DNA from: a marine actinobacterium MedAcidi-G3
GTDB taxonomy: Bacteria > Actinomycetota > Acidimicrobiia > Acidimicrobiales > Poriferisodalaceae
Assembly (NCBI GenBank): GCA_000817105.1
Contig: JUEP01000005.1
Coordinates: forward strand, 62,001 to 126,000
DNA: 64,000 nucleotides
Direction: 5' to 3'
Part shown: positions 20,914 to 30,469 of the stretch, in pieces
How positions within the stretch are numbered: the stretch's first letter is position 1
Layout: each line of letters opens with the position of its first letter
Position numbers and translations under genes: made by a program
Notes under the pieces: generated by a model
Databases searched by the model: none
Seen by the model: only the letters and a program-made list of their open reading frames with translations
Told to the model about the DNA's origin: nothing

Positions 20914-21483
20914 TCAGTTCATATAAGCCTGATCAGGATAAATCGACAGCAAACTCGCTGCTGATCTTTGCCGAGCCAGAACCGTTCGCCAACAATCAGA
21001 CGGGTCACACAGAAATTCTTCCAGACTGGAATCGAAGGTCCACCAAGCACCTTCTTCGATCTCTAAGCGAAGTTGACCAGGGCTCCAACCCGAATATCCG
21101 CAATAGAACTGGACTACTTCAAGGTGCTCTTCGGACATACCGGTCTCAACTTCGAGATCTAACATTGAAACCTGTTCCGTTATTTTGCTACCTCCGGGCA
21201 AATCAGCAGAACTTGGAACCAAAGCCACAACGGCATCAGGCTGCACTGGTCCACCGACATAGACCTTCGGCAAGATCACCTCCCTGGCCAACCACTCCGG
21301 AAGCGGAGGCTCTGATGAGCGCGTCCAAGGGCGATTGAGGACTACGCCTAACGACCCTTCCGAACCATGCTCAATCATAAAAATGACCGACCTGCGAAAA
21401 TTTGGATCTTCAAGCAGGGGTGTTGCAACGAGAAGACTGCCTCGACGCGGATCGGCCACGGGGGTAACTAACGGTTCTGACAC
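20914..21483 (-). CDS. YqgE/AlgH (UPF0301) family protein
   Basis: RGSLLVATPLLEDPNFRRSVIFMIEHGSEGSLGVVLNRP, VYVGGPVQPDAV, YCGYSGWSPGQLRLEIEEGAWW. Confidence 0.9.
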   Translation of the reverse strand: MSEPLVTPVADPRRGSLLVATPLLEDPNFRRSVIFMIEHGSEGSLGVVLNRPWTRSSEPPLPEWLAREVILPKVYVGGPVQPDAVVALVPSSADLPGGSKITEQVSMLDLEVETGMSEEHLEVVQFYCGYSGWSPGQLRLEIEEGAWWTFDSSLEEFLCDPSDCWRTVLARQRSAASLLSIYPDQAYMN

Positions 21484-21543
21484 GCCGCTAGAGCCTTGCC
21501 TATCGAGAAGACAGCATTAGTGACTATAAAAATTTGGGCCCGC

Positions 21544-22581
21544 TTACTTGACGTCGCCGCCCGATGCTTCGGTTACATCCTGCTTACCGGCGGTTATCCA
21601 AGGCATCATTGCTCGTAGTTCAGCGCCAACCGCCTCAATCGGATGTTCTTTGCCTTCTTCTACAAGACGCTTGTAGTTAGGGAGGCCGTTTCGGTTTTCT
21701 TCAATCCACTCGTTTGCGAAGGTTCCATCTTGAATCTCCGTCAAGATACGTTTCATCTCTGCGCGAGTTTCATCAGTCACAATGCGTGGTCCTCGAGTTA
21801 AGTCCCCATATTCAGCAGTGGTTGATATCGAGTAGCGCATACCGGCTATGCCGGCTTCGTATATAAAGTCCACGATGAGTTTTACTTCATGCAAGGTTTC
21901 AAAATATGCGGATTCGGGCTGATACCCAGCCTCTACCAAGGTGTCGTATCCAGCGCGAATTAACTCGGTTAAACCGCCACATAAAACAACTTGTTCTCCA
22001 AACAAATCCGTTTCAGTTTCCTCTGCGAATGTGGTGGTCAAAACACCGCCGCGAGTGCCGCCAATTCCTTTGGCGTAGGCGAGAGCGTCGTCTAAAGCAT
22101 TTCCTGTCGCGTCTTGATGAATAGCTACCAGCGCTGGGACTCCGCCACCCTCAGCGTAAGTTCTACGAACGTTATGACCTGGACCCTTAGGGGCAATCAT
22201 CCAAACGTCCACATCATCGGGCGGCTGAATCTGGTCGAAGTGAATGTTGAATCCGTGAGAAAACGCTATTGCATTCCCCGGAGACAAGTTCGGCGCGATT
22301 TGTTCAGAATAAATGGATGCCTGCTCCGTATCAGGAAGAGCCATCATCATTACGTCGGCTCTCTGAGCTGCCTCGGCAATTGTCATAACGGGGAGTCCTT
22401 CGGCCTCAGCTTTCGCTGTTGAAGATGATCCTTCGCGAAGACCCACCACAACATTCACGCCGCTATCGCGAAGATTCAAGGCGTGGGCATGACCCTGTGA
22501 GCCATATCCCATAATCGCGACGGTTCGGCCAGCGAGGTGGCTCAAATCTGCATCGTTTTCGTAATAAATAGTGGCTGGCAT
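21544..22581 (-). CDS. ilvC: Ketol-acid reductoisomerase
   Basis: [74 protein letters not shown]. Confidence 0.95.
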   Translation of the reverse strand: MPATIYYENDADLSHLAGRTVAIMGYGSQGHAHALNLRDSGVNVVVGLREGSSSTAKAEAEGLPVMTIAEAAQRADVMMMALPDTEQASIYSEQIAPNLSPGNAIAFSHGFNIHFDQIQPPDDVDVWMIAPKGPGHNVRRTYAEGGGVPALVAIHQDATGNALDDALAYAKGIGGTRGGVLTTTFAEETETDLFGEQVVLCGGLTELIRAGYDTLVEAGYQPESAYFETLHEVKLIVDFIYEAGIAGMRYSISTTAEYGDLTRGPRIVTDETRAEMKRILTEIQDGTFANEWIEENRNGLPNYKRLVEEGKEHPIEAVGAELRAMMPWITAGKQDVTEASGGDVK

Positions 22582-22647
22582 CGATGTGCTCCTAATTAGC
22601 AAAAACCGTTGTTCGGCTTAAGATTCGTTCGAGTTCTGAAATAATTC

Positions 22648-23154
22648 TCAGCCATCAAGATGGCCTAACGCAATTCGGCCTGTTCGTTGAAGTTCGACAA
22701 TGCCAAATTCGTGTAATGCAGTTTCGCACCGGTCAAGTTCATTGGGGTGAGCGTGGACACTAACAATCAGTTCTTGTTCATTCGAGTCCGCAATCGAGCC
22801 CCCAAAATCGTCAATTATGTGTCTGACAGCTTCAGCATCGGAAGCTCTGACTCGAGCAAGCATCAACTCTTGCTCAACCGACAATCCGGGCTTCAACTCC
22901 TTGATATCCAACACATTGACGAGTTTGTCTAACTGCTTAGCTATTTGCGTGGCGTCAGTGTTGTGCACGTCCACGACGATGCTAATTCGGCTTCGGGATG
23001 AATCGTCAGTCGGGGCAACAGCAAGCGAAAAGATATTAAATCCTCGCCTACTGAATAAACCTGCTATCCGAGCTAAAACACCGAATTTATTCTCCACAAG
23101 AACCGACAGAATGTGCAGATTCGGTTCACTATCGGAAGTTGTCGCATCTGTCAT
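22648..23154 (-). CDS. ilvN: Acetolactate synthase small subunit
   Basis: HILSVLVENKFGVLARIAGLFSRRGFNIFSLAVAPTDD ACT domain; QLDKLVNVLDIKEL. Confidence 0.94.
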   Translation of the reverse strand: MTDATTSDSEPNLHILSVLVENKFGVLARIAGLFSRRGFNIFSLAVAPTDDSSRSRISIVVDVHNTDATQIAKQLDKLVNVLDIKELKPGLSVEQELMLARVRASDAEAVRHIIDDFGGSIADSNEQELIVSVHAHPNELDRCETALHEFGIVELQRTGRIALGHLDG

Positions 23155-24890
23155 GAAGGGGCCGTCCCCTTGGCTTTGGCATCTGCATCGCCCTCGGGTC
23201 CGAGAATGATGTCGTCGTTCGATCCTCCAGCAGGAACCATCGGGTAGACCTTTTCAAATGCATCTACTCGGAAGTCGATAACAACAGGCCTGTCGTTGAT
23301 CTCGTTTGCTTTTTCGATAGCCGGCACAACTTCGTCCGCAGATTCAACCCGCATTCCGACACAGCCCATAGCCTCGGCCCAACCCACGTAGTCAGGATGG
23401 TCCGGACTCAAATAGACCTCGCTATAACGCTCGTCATAGAACAACTCCTGCCATTGTCTGACCATTCCCAAGTAGGCGTTATTCAGGATCGCTATCTTGA
23501 CAGGAATATTTTCAGCCGCCGCAGTAATTAGTTCTTGGGCAGTCATTTGGAAACAGCCGTCACCGTCAATAGCCCATACCGTTTTCTCTGGTTGACCTGC
23601 CTTCGCCCCAATCGCCGCTGGCACTGCAAACCCCATCGTGCCGAGACCTCCTGAATTAACCCAGGTGTACGGATAATCAAATTTCCAGAACTGGCTCGCC
23701 CACATTTGATGCTGACCAACGCCTGCCACCACGATGGTGTCGTCAGGCGTGTTATCCCTCAACTGTTCGAGCACAAACTGGGGTTTGAGCGGGAAGCCGC
23801 TATCAGACTGTTCGTATTTCAAAGGGTGTTGCTCTTGCCAACCGCTGATCGTTGATTTCCATTCAGAACGGTCGACCGATGAGTCAGCCGAAACTTTGTA
23901 TTCTGCTATTAATGCTTCCAGAGCCTGCCGGGCGTCGCCGCGTATAGCGACATCGGGACGCCGAACTTTGCCATGTTCAGCGGGGTCAATATCAACATGA
24001 ATAATCTTCGCATCAGGAGCGAAAAATTCAGTGTTTCCAGTAACCCTGTCATCAAAACGAGCACCAAGATTTATTAATAGATCAGCTCTTTGAAAGGCCA
24101 TCACAGCTGTGTAATTGCCGTGCATTCCGGGCATCCCAAGGCACAGCGGATCTCGATCAGGGAACACCCCTCGTGCCATCAAGGTCGTAGCAACATGGAT
24201 ACCAGTTAGATCGACAAATCGTCTTAGCGCATCTGCGGCATGCGCCTTTAACAATCCACCTCCCGCATATACAACCGGCTTCTCGGCAGCTTTAATCAGT
24301 TCTATTGCTTTAGAAATCTGTGTTGCTTCGACTTTGGTAACTGGCGTATAGCCAGGCAAATCAATCTCATCAGGCCAGTACCACTCCATCGTTTGATTAC
24401 TGACGTCTTTAGGAACATCAATCAGAACAGGGCCTGGACGGCCAGTGGTAGCTATGTGAAATGCTTCCTTAACTATTCTTGGGATGTCTCCGGGATCAGT
24501 AACCAAATAGTTGTGTTTGGTTACTGCCATCGTGATACCGGTCGTGTCACATTCTTGAAAAGCGTCAGACCCGATTGAGCCAAGAGCGACCTGTCCGGTT
24601 ATCGCCACCATTGGTATTGAATCCATGTAGGCGTCGCACAGGGGTGTCACGATATTCGTGGCGGCCGGTCCGCTCGTAACTATTGCAACACCGGGTTTAC
24701 CGGTAACGTGCGCATACCCCTGAGCCATATGGCCAGCACCTTGCTCATGCCGGACGAGAACATGTCGAATCTTCGAATCAAGGATCGGGTCATATACGGG
24801 AAGGATCGCTCCACCAGGTAGACCGAACATGACCTCTACGTCGCACATTTCAAGACTCTTAACGAGAGCTTGAGCGCCGGTGAGTTCCAT
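23151..24890 (-). CDS. ilvB: Acetolactate synthase large subunit
   Basis: MELTGAQALVKSLEMCDVEVMFGLPGGAILPVYD, RHEQGAGHMAQGYAHVTGKPGVAIVTSGPAATN, ThDP motif GDGCFQMTAQEL. Confidence 0.95.
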   Translation of the reverse strand: MELTGAQALVKSLEMCDVEVMFGLPGGAILPVYDPILDSKIRHVLVRHEQGAGHMAQGYAHVTGKPGVAIVTSGPAATNIVTPLCDAYMDSIPMVAITGQVALGSIGSDAFQECDTTGITMAVTKHNYLVTDPGDIPRIVKEAFHIATTGRPGPVLIDVPKDVSNQTMEWYWPDEIDLPGYTPVTKVEATQISKAIELIKAAEKPVVYAGGGLLKAHAADALRRFVDLTGIHVATTLMARGVFPDRDPLCLGMPGMHGNYTAVMAFQRADLLINLGARFDDRVTGNTEFFAPDAKIIHVDIDPAEHGKVRRPDVAIRGDARQALEALIAEYKVSADSSVDRSEWKSTISGWQEQHPLKYEQSDSGFPLKPQFVLEQLRDNTPDDTIVVAGVGQHQMWASQFWKFDYPYTWVNSGGLGTMGFAVPAAIGAKAGQPEKTVWAIDGDGCFQMTAQELITAAAENIPVKIAILNNAYLGMVRQWQELFYDERYSEVYLSPDHPDYVGWAEAMGCVGMRVESADEVVPAIEKANEINDRPVVIDFRVDAFEKVYPMVPAGGSNDDIILGPEGDADAKAKGTAPS

Positions 24891-24972
24891 CGATCTTCTC
24901 CTAATGACAAATTATTTGTTAGTGCTGAACTTAGTTATTACTGCGGGTGTTAAGTATGACCCATAAACGCAA

Positions 24973-24992
24973 ATGGCCCCCTAGGGGACCAT
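24973..24992 (-). terminator. Putative attenuator terminator upstream of ilvB
   Basis: Minus strand ATGGTCCC-CTAG-GGGGCCAT followed by TTTGCGTTTATGG. Confidence 0.68.
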
Positions 24993-25004
24993 CAACAAAG
25001 GGAT

Positions 25005-25032
25005 CGTAGTAACCGCTTACGTTGATACTACG
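25005..25032 (-). promoter_or_regulatory. Leader hairpin of the ilvB attenuator region
   Basis: Minus strand CGTAGTA...TACTACG; the leader TAG stop lies inside the 5' arm. ATCAAC (25026-25021) can alternatively pair with GTTGAT (24996-24991), which overlaps the terminator arm. Confidence 0.6.
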
Positions 25033-25081
25033 GGAAAGCGAGTAACGCCGGATCAGTCCTTATCAGATCGCACAAAACCAT
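25028..25081 (-). CDS. Putative ilvB leader peptide MVLCDLIRTDPALLAFP
   Basis: ATG GTT TTG TGC GAT CTG ATA AGG ACT GAT CCG GCG TTA CTC GCT TTC CCG TAG; 6 of 17 residues are Leu/Ile/Val. No clear Shine-Dalgarno. Confidence 0.5.
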   Translation of the reverse strand: MVLCDLIRTDPALLAFP

Positions 25082-25167
25082 TTTGGCGGCGCGAATTGCG
25101 AGTCGCAACTTCAGAAGCGATAAGTCTCGCTGTCGTTTACTGAACTCACAGCTAGATTCAACATCTA

Positions 25168-26433
25168 ATGGCACCGCTGTCAGGCACCACAAGATACATA
25201 ATTTTGACTTTCGCAATAATTGCTGGGATCGCAATATTGCAGACGCCATCCTCAAATTCTGAGGGCACAGGCAACAGGCGGGACGAAATTCGTTGGCAAC
25301 CAGAGACCAATCCTTTAATCCCCTCTCAAGATTCTAAAGAATTTGTGCTTTCTAACGAGCCGTGTCCTAACGACATTCCTCTACTCGAACCCATCTCAAG
25401 CCCAGCCGAGAATCTTGAACTTTCAGTCTTTGTCGATCTCCCAGGGGCTATCTCCATCGTGTTTCTTGACACCGGCGACGGATACGTAGCGGAGCGGACT
25501 GGTCTGGTTTATGCATTCGCATCTGGCGAACTTGTCGCTAAGCCCGTGCTCGACCTTTCTTCTAATACCAGCACCGAGATGGATCAAGGACTTTTAGGCA
25601 TGGCGGTTTCGCCGGATGCTCGCTGGCTATACCTAAACAGAACCGACAGCAACGGATCTAGCGTGTTATCGGCTCATTCTCTAGGTGCTGACATCATAAA
25701 TGTCGGACCCGAGATCGAAATTATGGTGGTAGATCAGCCATCAGCGATGCACAACGGGGGCGATTTAGCTTTCGACAGCCACGAGAACCTTTTGATCTCA
25801 TTCGGAGATGGCGGCGGCTTGGGCGATCCGTATGGCCACGGACAGAATCTTTCCACTCCTCTCGGTTCGATTCTTCGGATTTCTATCGACCCTGAATCGT
25901 GGCCGCCTCATAGACCGTCTCCCGGTAATCCAGATCTAGGTCCTGAATCCGATCCCCGAATCTGGGTTAGTGGTGTTCGCAATCCATTCCGCTTTTCTTT
26001 TGACGAAGTCACTGGAGACCTTTGGGTCGCAGACTTAGGACAGCAATGTGCAGAAGAAATTACCGTTCTTTCTCCAGATGAAGCTGGTGCCAATCTGGGC
26101 TGGAATCTGGTGGAGGGTTCCAGATCATTTATGGGCGAACCTTCTAAGTCGCTGAGGGCACCAAATTTTGAATATCGGCATGGGCGGGGCCGATGCGCGA
26201 TTATCGGAGGTTTTGTACTTCGCAATACACCCCACCAATCATTAAAGGACCGCTACATCTTCAGCGATATGTGTGCAGGTCAACTAATGACACTCGACCT
26301 TGGCAGAAAATCGGAAGTGACCTCCCTTCCATTATTTGTCGATCAACCGGTGGCATTTGGTCGCGACTCGAAAGACAACCTTTATGTCGTTGATCTAGCC
26401 AACGGAGTCTGGCTTTTGAGAAATTCCAAATGA
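25168..26433 (+). CDS. PQQ-dependent sugar dehydrogenase-like (glucose/sorbosone dehydrogenase family) secreted protein
   Basis: N-terminal hydrophobic segment; MHNGGDLAFDSHENLLISFGDGGGLGDPYGHGQNLSTPLGSILRI, WVSGVRNPFRFSFDEVTGDLWVADLGQ. Confidence 0.88.
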   Translation: MAPLSGTTRYIILTFAIIAGIAILQTPSSNSEGTGNRRDEIRWQPETNPLIPSQDSKEFVLSNEPCPNDIPLLEPISSPAENLELSVFVDLPGAISIVFLDTGDGYVAERTGLVYAFASGELVAKPVLDLSSNTSTEMDQGLLGMAVSPDARWLYLNRTDSNGSSVLSAHSLGADIINVGPEIEIMVVDQPSAMHNGGDLAFDSHENLLISFGDGGGLGDPYGHGQNLSTPLGSILRISIDPESWPPHRPSPGNPDLGPESDPRIWVSGVRNPFRFSFDEVTGDLWVADLGQQCAEEITVLSPDEAGANLGWNLVEGSRSFMGEPSKSLRAPNFEYRHGRGRCAIIGGFVLRNTPHQSLKDRYIFSDMCAGQLMTLDLGRKSEVTSLPLFVDQPVAFGRDSKDNLYVVDLANGVWLLRNSK

Positions 26434-26506
26434 TGCTTTCGAATAGCAAAGTTCGTAAAGTCACGTCAATGAAACCTGATGCAGCAATGGGGAGCTAGGG
26501 GTTGTT

Positions 26507-26914
26507 ATGCCATCGATCGAGGCGATCCAAGACATCGGGGTTCGGCACCGCTCCCGTCTCAAAGCGGCTGAGCTTTGGTCTTGTCGCGCCTTACTCGAGG
26601 CTGGCGCTACTAAGAAGGGACGTCGAATAGTCGCCGAGACAGTCGGGGTTTCTGAAAGCCGCGTACTTGAATGGGTTCACAAAGCAGATCTCATGAGGGT
26701 AAATGGTATTTCTACCCGCTATTCCCAACTTCTCGAAGCTGCAGGAGTCGAGTCCATGCGCAAACTCAGAAAAAGTCGGCCTGCTCAGCTACATCAATCA
26801 CTGGTGGAAGAGGATAAAAAACGTCGGAAACGGCTGGTCAATCGTCTACCACCCGCAAAAGAAGTCGCCGCCTGGATAGAACAGGCACGAACGCTTTCAC
26901 CGATAGTCAAATAG
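26507..26914 (+). CDS. DUF4332-like (helix-hairpin-helix) protein
   Basis: IQDIGVRHRSRLKAAELWSCRALLEAGAT and ADLMRVNGISTRYSQLLEAAGVESMRKLRKSRPAQLHQSL resemble DUF4332 HhH repeats. Confidence 0.75.
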   Translation: MPSIEAIQDIGVRHRSRLKAAELWSCRALLEAGATKKGRRIVAETVGVSESRVLEWVHKADLMRVNGISTRYSQLLEAAGVESMRKLRKSRPAQLHQSLVEEDKKRRKRLVNRLPPAKEVAAWIEQARTLSPIVK

Positions 26915-26929
26915 CTTTATACAAAAAGT

Positions 26930-28336
26930 TCAGCCCCGGCGCTTTCGAAGAATTGTGGAGACTACTTTTCCATCGGCTTGCCCTTTTGATGCTTTCATCA
27001 CAGCCCCCACGAATACTCCCTGGACCTTTTCTTCGCCTGCGCAAAACTTTTCCCATGCATCTGGATTCTCGGTAATCGCAATATCAACCATATGTTCGAG
27101 CTCACTCAAATCCATTGATTCGAATCCGTGTTTTTGGGCGATGGAAGCAGGGTCAAACCCGCTTTCGACCATCTCTACCAGGATCTGTTTGCTCTGCGTG
27201 GCTGACAAAGCCCCGGACTTTTCCATATCTGTTAATTCGGCAAAATGTCGCGGATTCAGCTCGCCTGCTCCCTTAATCGACAAATTTTGAACTGCGTGTC
27301 TAATAGCTCTTCCAGGGTCAGCCCCGAAATCAATCGCTTCTAACACGAGTACTGCCAAGCCCCTACTCACAACGCTGGCCGCTGTGTCAATATCGACGCC
27401 GGCCTCAGCAACAATTTTCTTTCTTAGCTGAGCCGGAAGTTCTGGCATAGCGGTCGCGATTTTCGTGATCCATTCCGGATCAGGGTCGAGTAACACCAAG
27501 TCGGGTTCCGGGAAATACCGATAATCGTTAGCTTCCTCTTTCGATCGTAAGGTGTGCGTTCTACCTTCTTCGGACCAATGGCGGGTTTCTTGAACCGGCT
27601 CTTCGCCTGCCTCATAAAGATTGATATGACGCTCAGCCTCATAAGTGACTGCCCGCTGCAAAGACCTCAACGAATTTAGATTCTTGATCTCACATCGTGT
27701 CCGCAACTCTTGCGAACCGACCGGTCGAACACTGACGTTCGCATCAACTCGCATCGATCCCTCCTCCAAGCGTGCTTCCGAAGCCTTGGTGGCGATCAGG
27801 ATTGCTCGAAGTTCTTCAACGTAGGCCCTGGCATCTTCTGCCGACCTGATGTCTGGTCTGGACACGACCTCCAAAAGAGGAACGCCTGCCCGGTTGTAGT
27901 CGACTAAGGCTTCTTCGGCTCCATGGATTCGGCCGTCACTGCCTCCAATATGTGTGGTCTTTCCCGCGTCTTCCTCAAGGTGAGCACGTTCGATACCTAT
28001 TCGAGTCCCGTTCGGCAAGTCCAAGGCACCATCGGCGCAGATAGGGCGGTCATATTGACTTACCTGATAATCCTTGGGCATATCTGGATAAAAATAGTTT
28101 TTGCGGTGAAAAACTGATGGCCGGATGTCACAACCTAGGGCTAGGCCAATCGTCATAGCTAGTTCGACTGCTCGACGATTCAGAACAGGCAAAGATCCCG
28201 GTAATCCGAGACAGACCGGGGTGATATTCGTATTTGGTTCATCTCCGAACCTATTGGGTGCGTGCGAAAACAATTTGGTTTCGGTTGCTAGTTCAACGTG
28301 AACTTCTAAACCCACCACGATTTCCCAGTCACTCAT
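26930..28336 (-). CDS. gatB: Asp/Glu-tRNA amidotransferase subunit B
   Basis: WEIVVGLEVHVELATETKLFSHAPN, CLGLPGSLPVLNRRAVE, YFYPDMPKDYQVSQYDRPI, GEEKVQGVFVGAVMKASKGQAD. Confidence 0.96.
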   Translation of the reverse strand: MSDWEIVVGLEVHVELATETKLFSHAPNRFGDEPNTNITPVCLGLPGSLPVLNRRAVELAMTIGLALGCDIRPSVFHRKNYFYPDMPKDYQVSQYDRPICADGALDLPNGTRIGIERAHLEEDAGKTTHIGGSDGRIHGAEEALVDYNRAGVPLLEVVSRPDIRSAEDARAYVEELRAILIATKASEARLEEGSMRVDANVSVRPVGSQELRTRCEIKNLNSLRSLQRAVTYEAERHINLYEAGEEPVQETRHWSEEGRTHTLRSKEEANDYRYFPEPDLVLLDPDPEWITKIATAMPELPAQLRKKIVAEAGVDIDTAASVVSRGLAVLVLEAIDFGADPGRAIRHAVQNLSIKGAGELNPRHFAELTDMEKSGALSATQSKQILVEMVESGFDPASIAQKHGFESMDLSELEHMVDIAITENPDAWEKFCAGEEKVQGVFVGAVMKASKGQADGKVVSTILRKRRG

Positions 28337-29763
28337 ACAGCATCTTGCTTTGGTGCTTGCGACTCAATGAAGGAGGCCACTTGAAACATTTGAGATTCAC
28401 CTAACTGGGGGGCTAATACTTGGACCCCGACCGGCATTCCTCCCTCCCCTGTTCCATAGGGAACAGATATCGCGGGATCGCCGATCAAATTACTCGGGAC
28501 GGTACAGGTATCGCAGCGATACATGGTCATCGGATCCGACCGCTCACCAAATCTGAAAGCTACTGATGGCGAAGTTGGCGATAACAAGATGTCGTGCTTC
28601 GCGTAGGCCGAATCAAAGTCTCGCCGGGTTAACGTTCTCACTTTCTGTGCTTTCCCATAGAAGGCGTCGTAGTAGCCGGCACTGAGAGCGAAAGTTCCCA
28701 TCATTATCCTCGCAATAACTTCATCGCCAAAGCCTTGTCGTCTCGTAGCTGCGTTCATCTCCGCTACCTCACTACCTTCGGCTCTCATGCCGTATCGGAC
28801 GCCGTCGTATCTGGCAAGGTTGCTAGAAGCCTCAGCCGGCGCGATTAAGTAGTAAGCAGTCAGTCCATATTCAACCGCTGGAATCGAAACCGAATCCACA
28901 ATGGCCCCCCCAGCTCTTAAGGCATCAGCTGTTTGGTGAAGCTGTTCGACGACATCTTCATCGACACCCTCCAAAAGCTCCGATACCAAACCGACACGAA
29001 GGCCGTCAACTCCACTGGAAAGACGATCACTTAAGCTCGGTGGGGGCGAAGGAATCGACGTACTGTCAAGAGGGTCGTGTCCTGCAATTGTTTCTAGGAC
29101 TAGCGCTGCATCAGCGACATCGTTAGCAAAAGGACCCACCTGGTCAAATGAGGAAGCAAAGGCGACTAGCCCATAGCGACTAACAAGCCCATAAGTCGGC
29201 TTCACACCGACCACCCCACACAAAGCTGCAGGTTGGCGGATTGATCCCCCGGTATCAGAGCCCAATGCAATGGGTGCGAAACCTGCTGCCACGGCTGCCG
29301 CCGATCCGCCACTCGAACCCCCTGGTACCCGGGTTAAATCGCGGGGGTTACGCGTCGGACCATAAGCAGAATGTTCAGTCGAACTACCCATAGCGAACTC
29401 ATCAAGATTGGTTTTACCAATGATGACTGCTCCTGCCGAACGCAGGCGTTCGACGACGGTCGCATCGTAAGGTGGTTCCCATCCCTCTAAAATCCGAGAG
29501 GAACAGGTGGTGGCAAGATTTCGAGTACATAAATTATCCTTTATAGCCACCGGCACCCCAGCCAGCGGACCTGCATCACGGCCAGAGGCCAGAGTTTCGT
29601 CAATCTTGGCAGCGGCCTCAAGCGCATTTTCACGGTCCACCAAGTTGAACGCATTTACGTCATCTTCTCTAACGTCAATGTTTTTGAGGAAGTCTTCTAA
29701 GACCTGAACCGCCGTCTTGCGAGATTCTCGGATATCCGATGCCAAGCCTCGAGCTGAATTCAA
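28333..29763 (-). CDS. gatA: Asp/Glu-tRNA amidotransferase subunit A
   Basis: [96 protein letters not shown]. Confidence 0.96.
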   Translation of the reverse strand: MNSARGLASDIRESRKTAVQVLEDFLKNIDVREDDVNAFNLVDRENALEAAAKIDETLASGRDAGPLAGVPVAIKDNLCTRNLATTCSSRILEGWEPPYDATVVERLRSAGAVIIGKTNLDEFAMGSSTEHSAYGPTRNPRDLTRVPGGSSGGSAAAVAAGFAPIALGSDTGGSIRQPAALCGVVGVKPTYGLVSRYGLVAFASSFDQVGPFANDVADAALVLETIAGHDPLDSTSIPSPPPSLSDRLSSGVDGLRVGLVSELLEGVDEDVVEQLHQTADALRAGGAIVDSVSIPAVEYGLTAYYLIAPAEASSNLARYDGVRYGMRAEGSEVAEMNAATRRQGFGDEVIARIMMGTFALSAGYYDAFYGKAQKVRTLTRRDFDSAYAKHDILLSPTSPSVAFRFGERSDPMTMYRCDTCTVPSNLIGDPAISVPYGTGEGGMPVGVQVLAPQLGESQMFQVASFIESQAPKQDAV

Positions 29764-30062
29764 GATGAACCTCCCAAAATAGGGGGCACACGAAACTGGC
29801 CATCCGCAACATCAGGTGCTTGATCCAACACTTCTAGAGGCTCGACAGTCGGACCCACTACATCATCTCTCAAGACATTCGATAACGGGTACGGGTGTGA
29901 CATTGCTTCCACAGAGTCAAGATCAAGGCCGTCCAACTGACTCACATGATCAAAAATTTTCTCCAGATGTTTAGTGAAGTGGGCTATTTCTTCCTGGGAG
30001 AGGTCTATGCGCGCCAGTGAAGCCATGTGGGCAACGAGATCTTGCGAAAGTGGTTGATTCAT
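29760..30062 (-). CDS. gatC: Asp/Glu-tRNA amidotransferase subunit C
   Basis: MNQPLSQDLVAHMASLARIDLSQEEIAHFTKHLEKIFDHVSQLDGLD; ORF extends to 30101, ATG at 30062 preferred. Confidence 0.93.
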   Translation of the reverse strand: MNQPLSQDLVAHMASLARIDLSQEEIAHFTKHLEKIFDHVSQLDGLDLDSVEAMSHPYPLSNVLRDDVVGPTVEPLEVLDQAPDVADGQFRVPPILGGSS

Positions 30063-30084
30063 AATGCTTAATCTCCAAAGCGGT

Positions 30085-30330
30085 TCACATATAAGGGTCA
30101 TTTACGCTCAAGGGCTCTTGCCACCACTCTTCTGACGAAGGAGCCCAATCCTCAGTAGCAAGAGGATAGATACAATCTACGGGACATGGTTCTATACATT
30201 TATCGCATCCGGAACACAATTCCGGCAGGATAATCACATCAATACCATGGTTGAAGATTGCACCAAAATTTGGTGGGCATGCACGAAGACAAGCGTCACA
30301 GTTAATGCACTGAGACATGTCTATATACAT
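30085..30330 (-). CDS. 2x[4Fe-4S]-type ferredoxin
   Basis: MYIDMSQCINCDACLRACPPNFGAI...CSGCDKCIEPCPVDCIY, two CxxCxxCxxxCP-type motifs; ORF extends to 30414. Confidence 0.88.
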   Translation of the reverse strand: MYIDMSQCINCDACLRACPPNFGAIFNHGIDVIILPELCSGCDKCIEPCPVDCIYPLATEDWAPSSEEWWQEPLSVNDPYM

Positions 30331-30469
30331 AGGGGGATTGGGCCATTTCTCGTTTCGTTGGCGATTTTCGATTCGCTCCAGCCTTGCTGGACTGTTACCC
30401 GATGCCATTGCCATAATTCTACGGGGCTAGGTCGGTTCCAATTCGACAACCCTCAACAACTCTTCGTTA

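Noticed and set aside
24891-25160. T-box or BCAA riboswitch upstream of ilvB
   Set aside because: No T-box-like AGGGUGGNACCGCG sequence found; the leader-peptide plus hairpin arrangement explains the region better.
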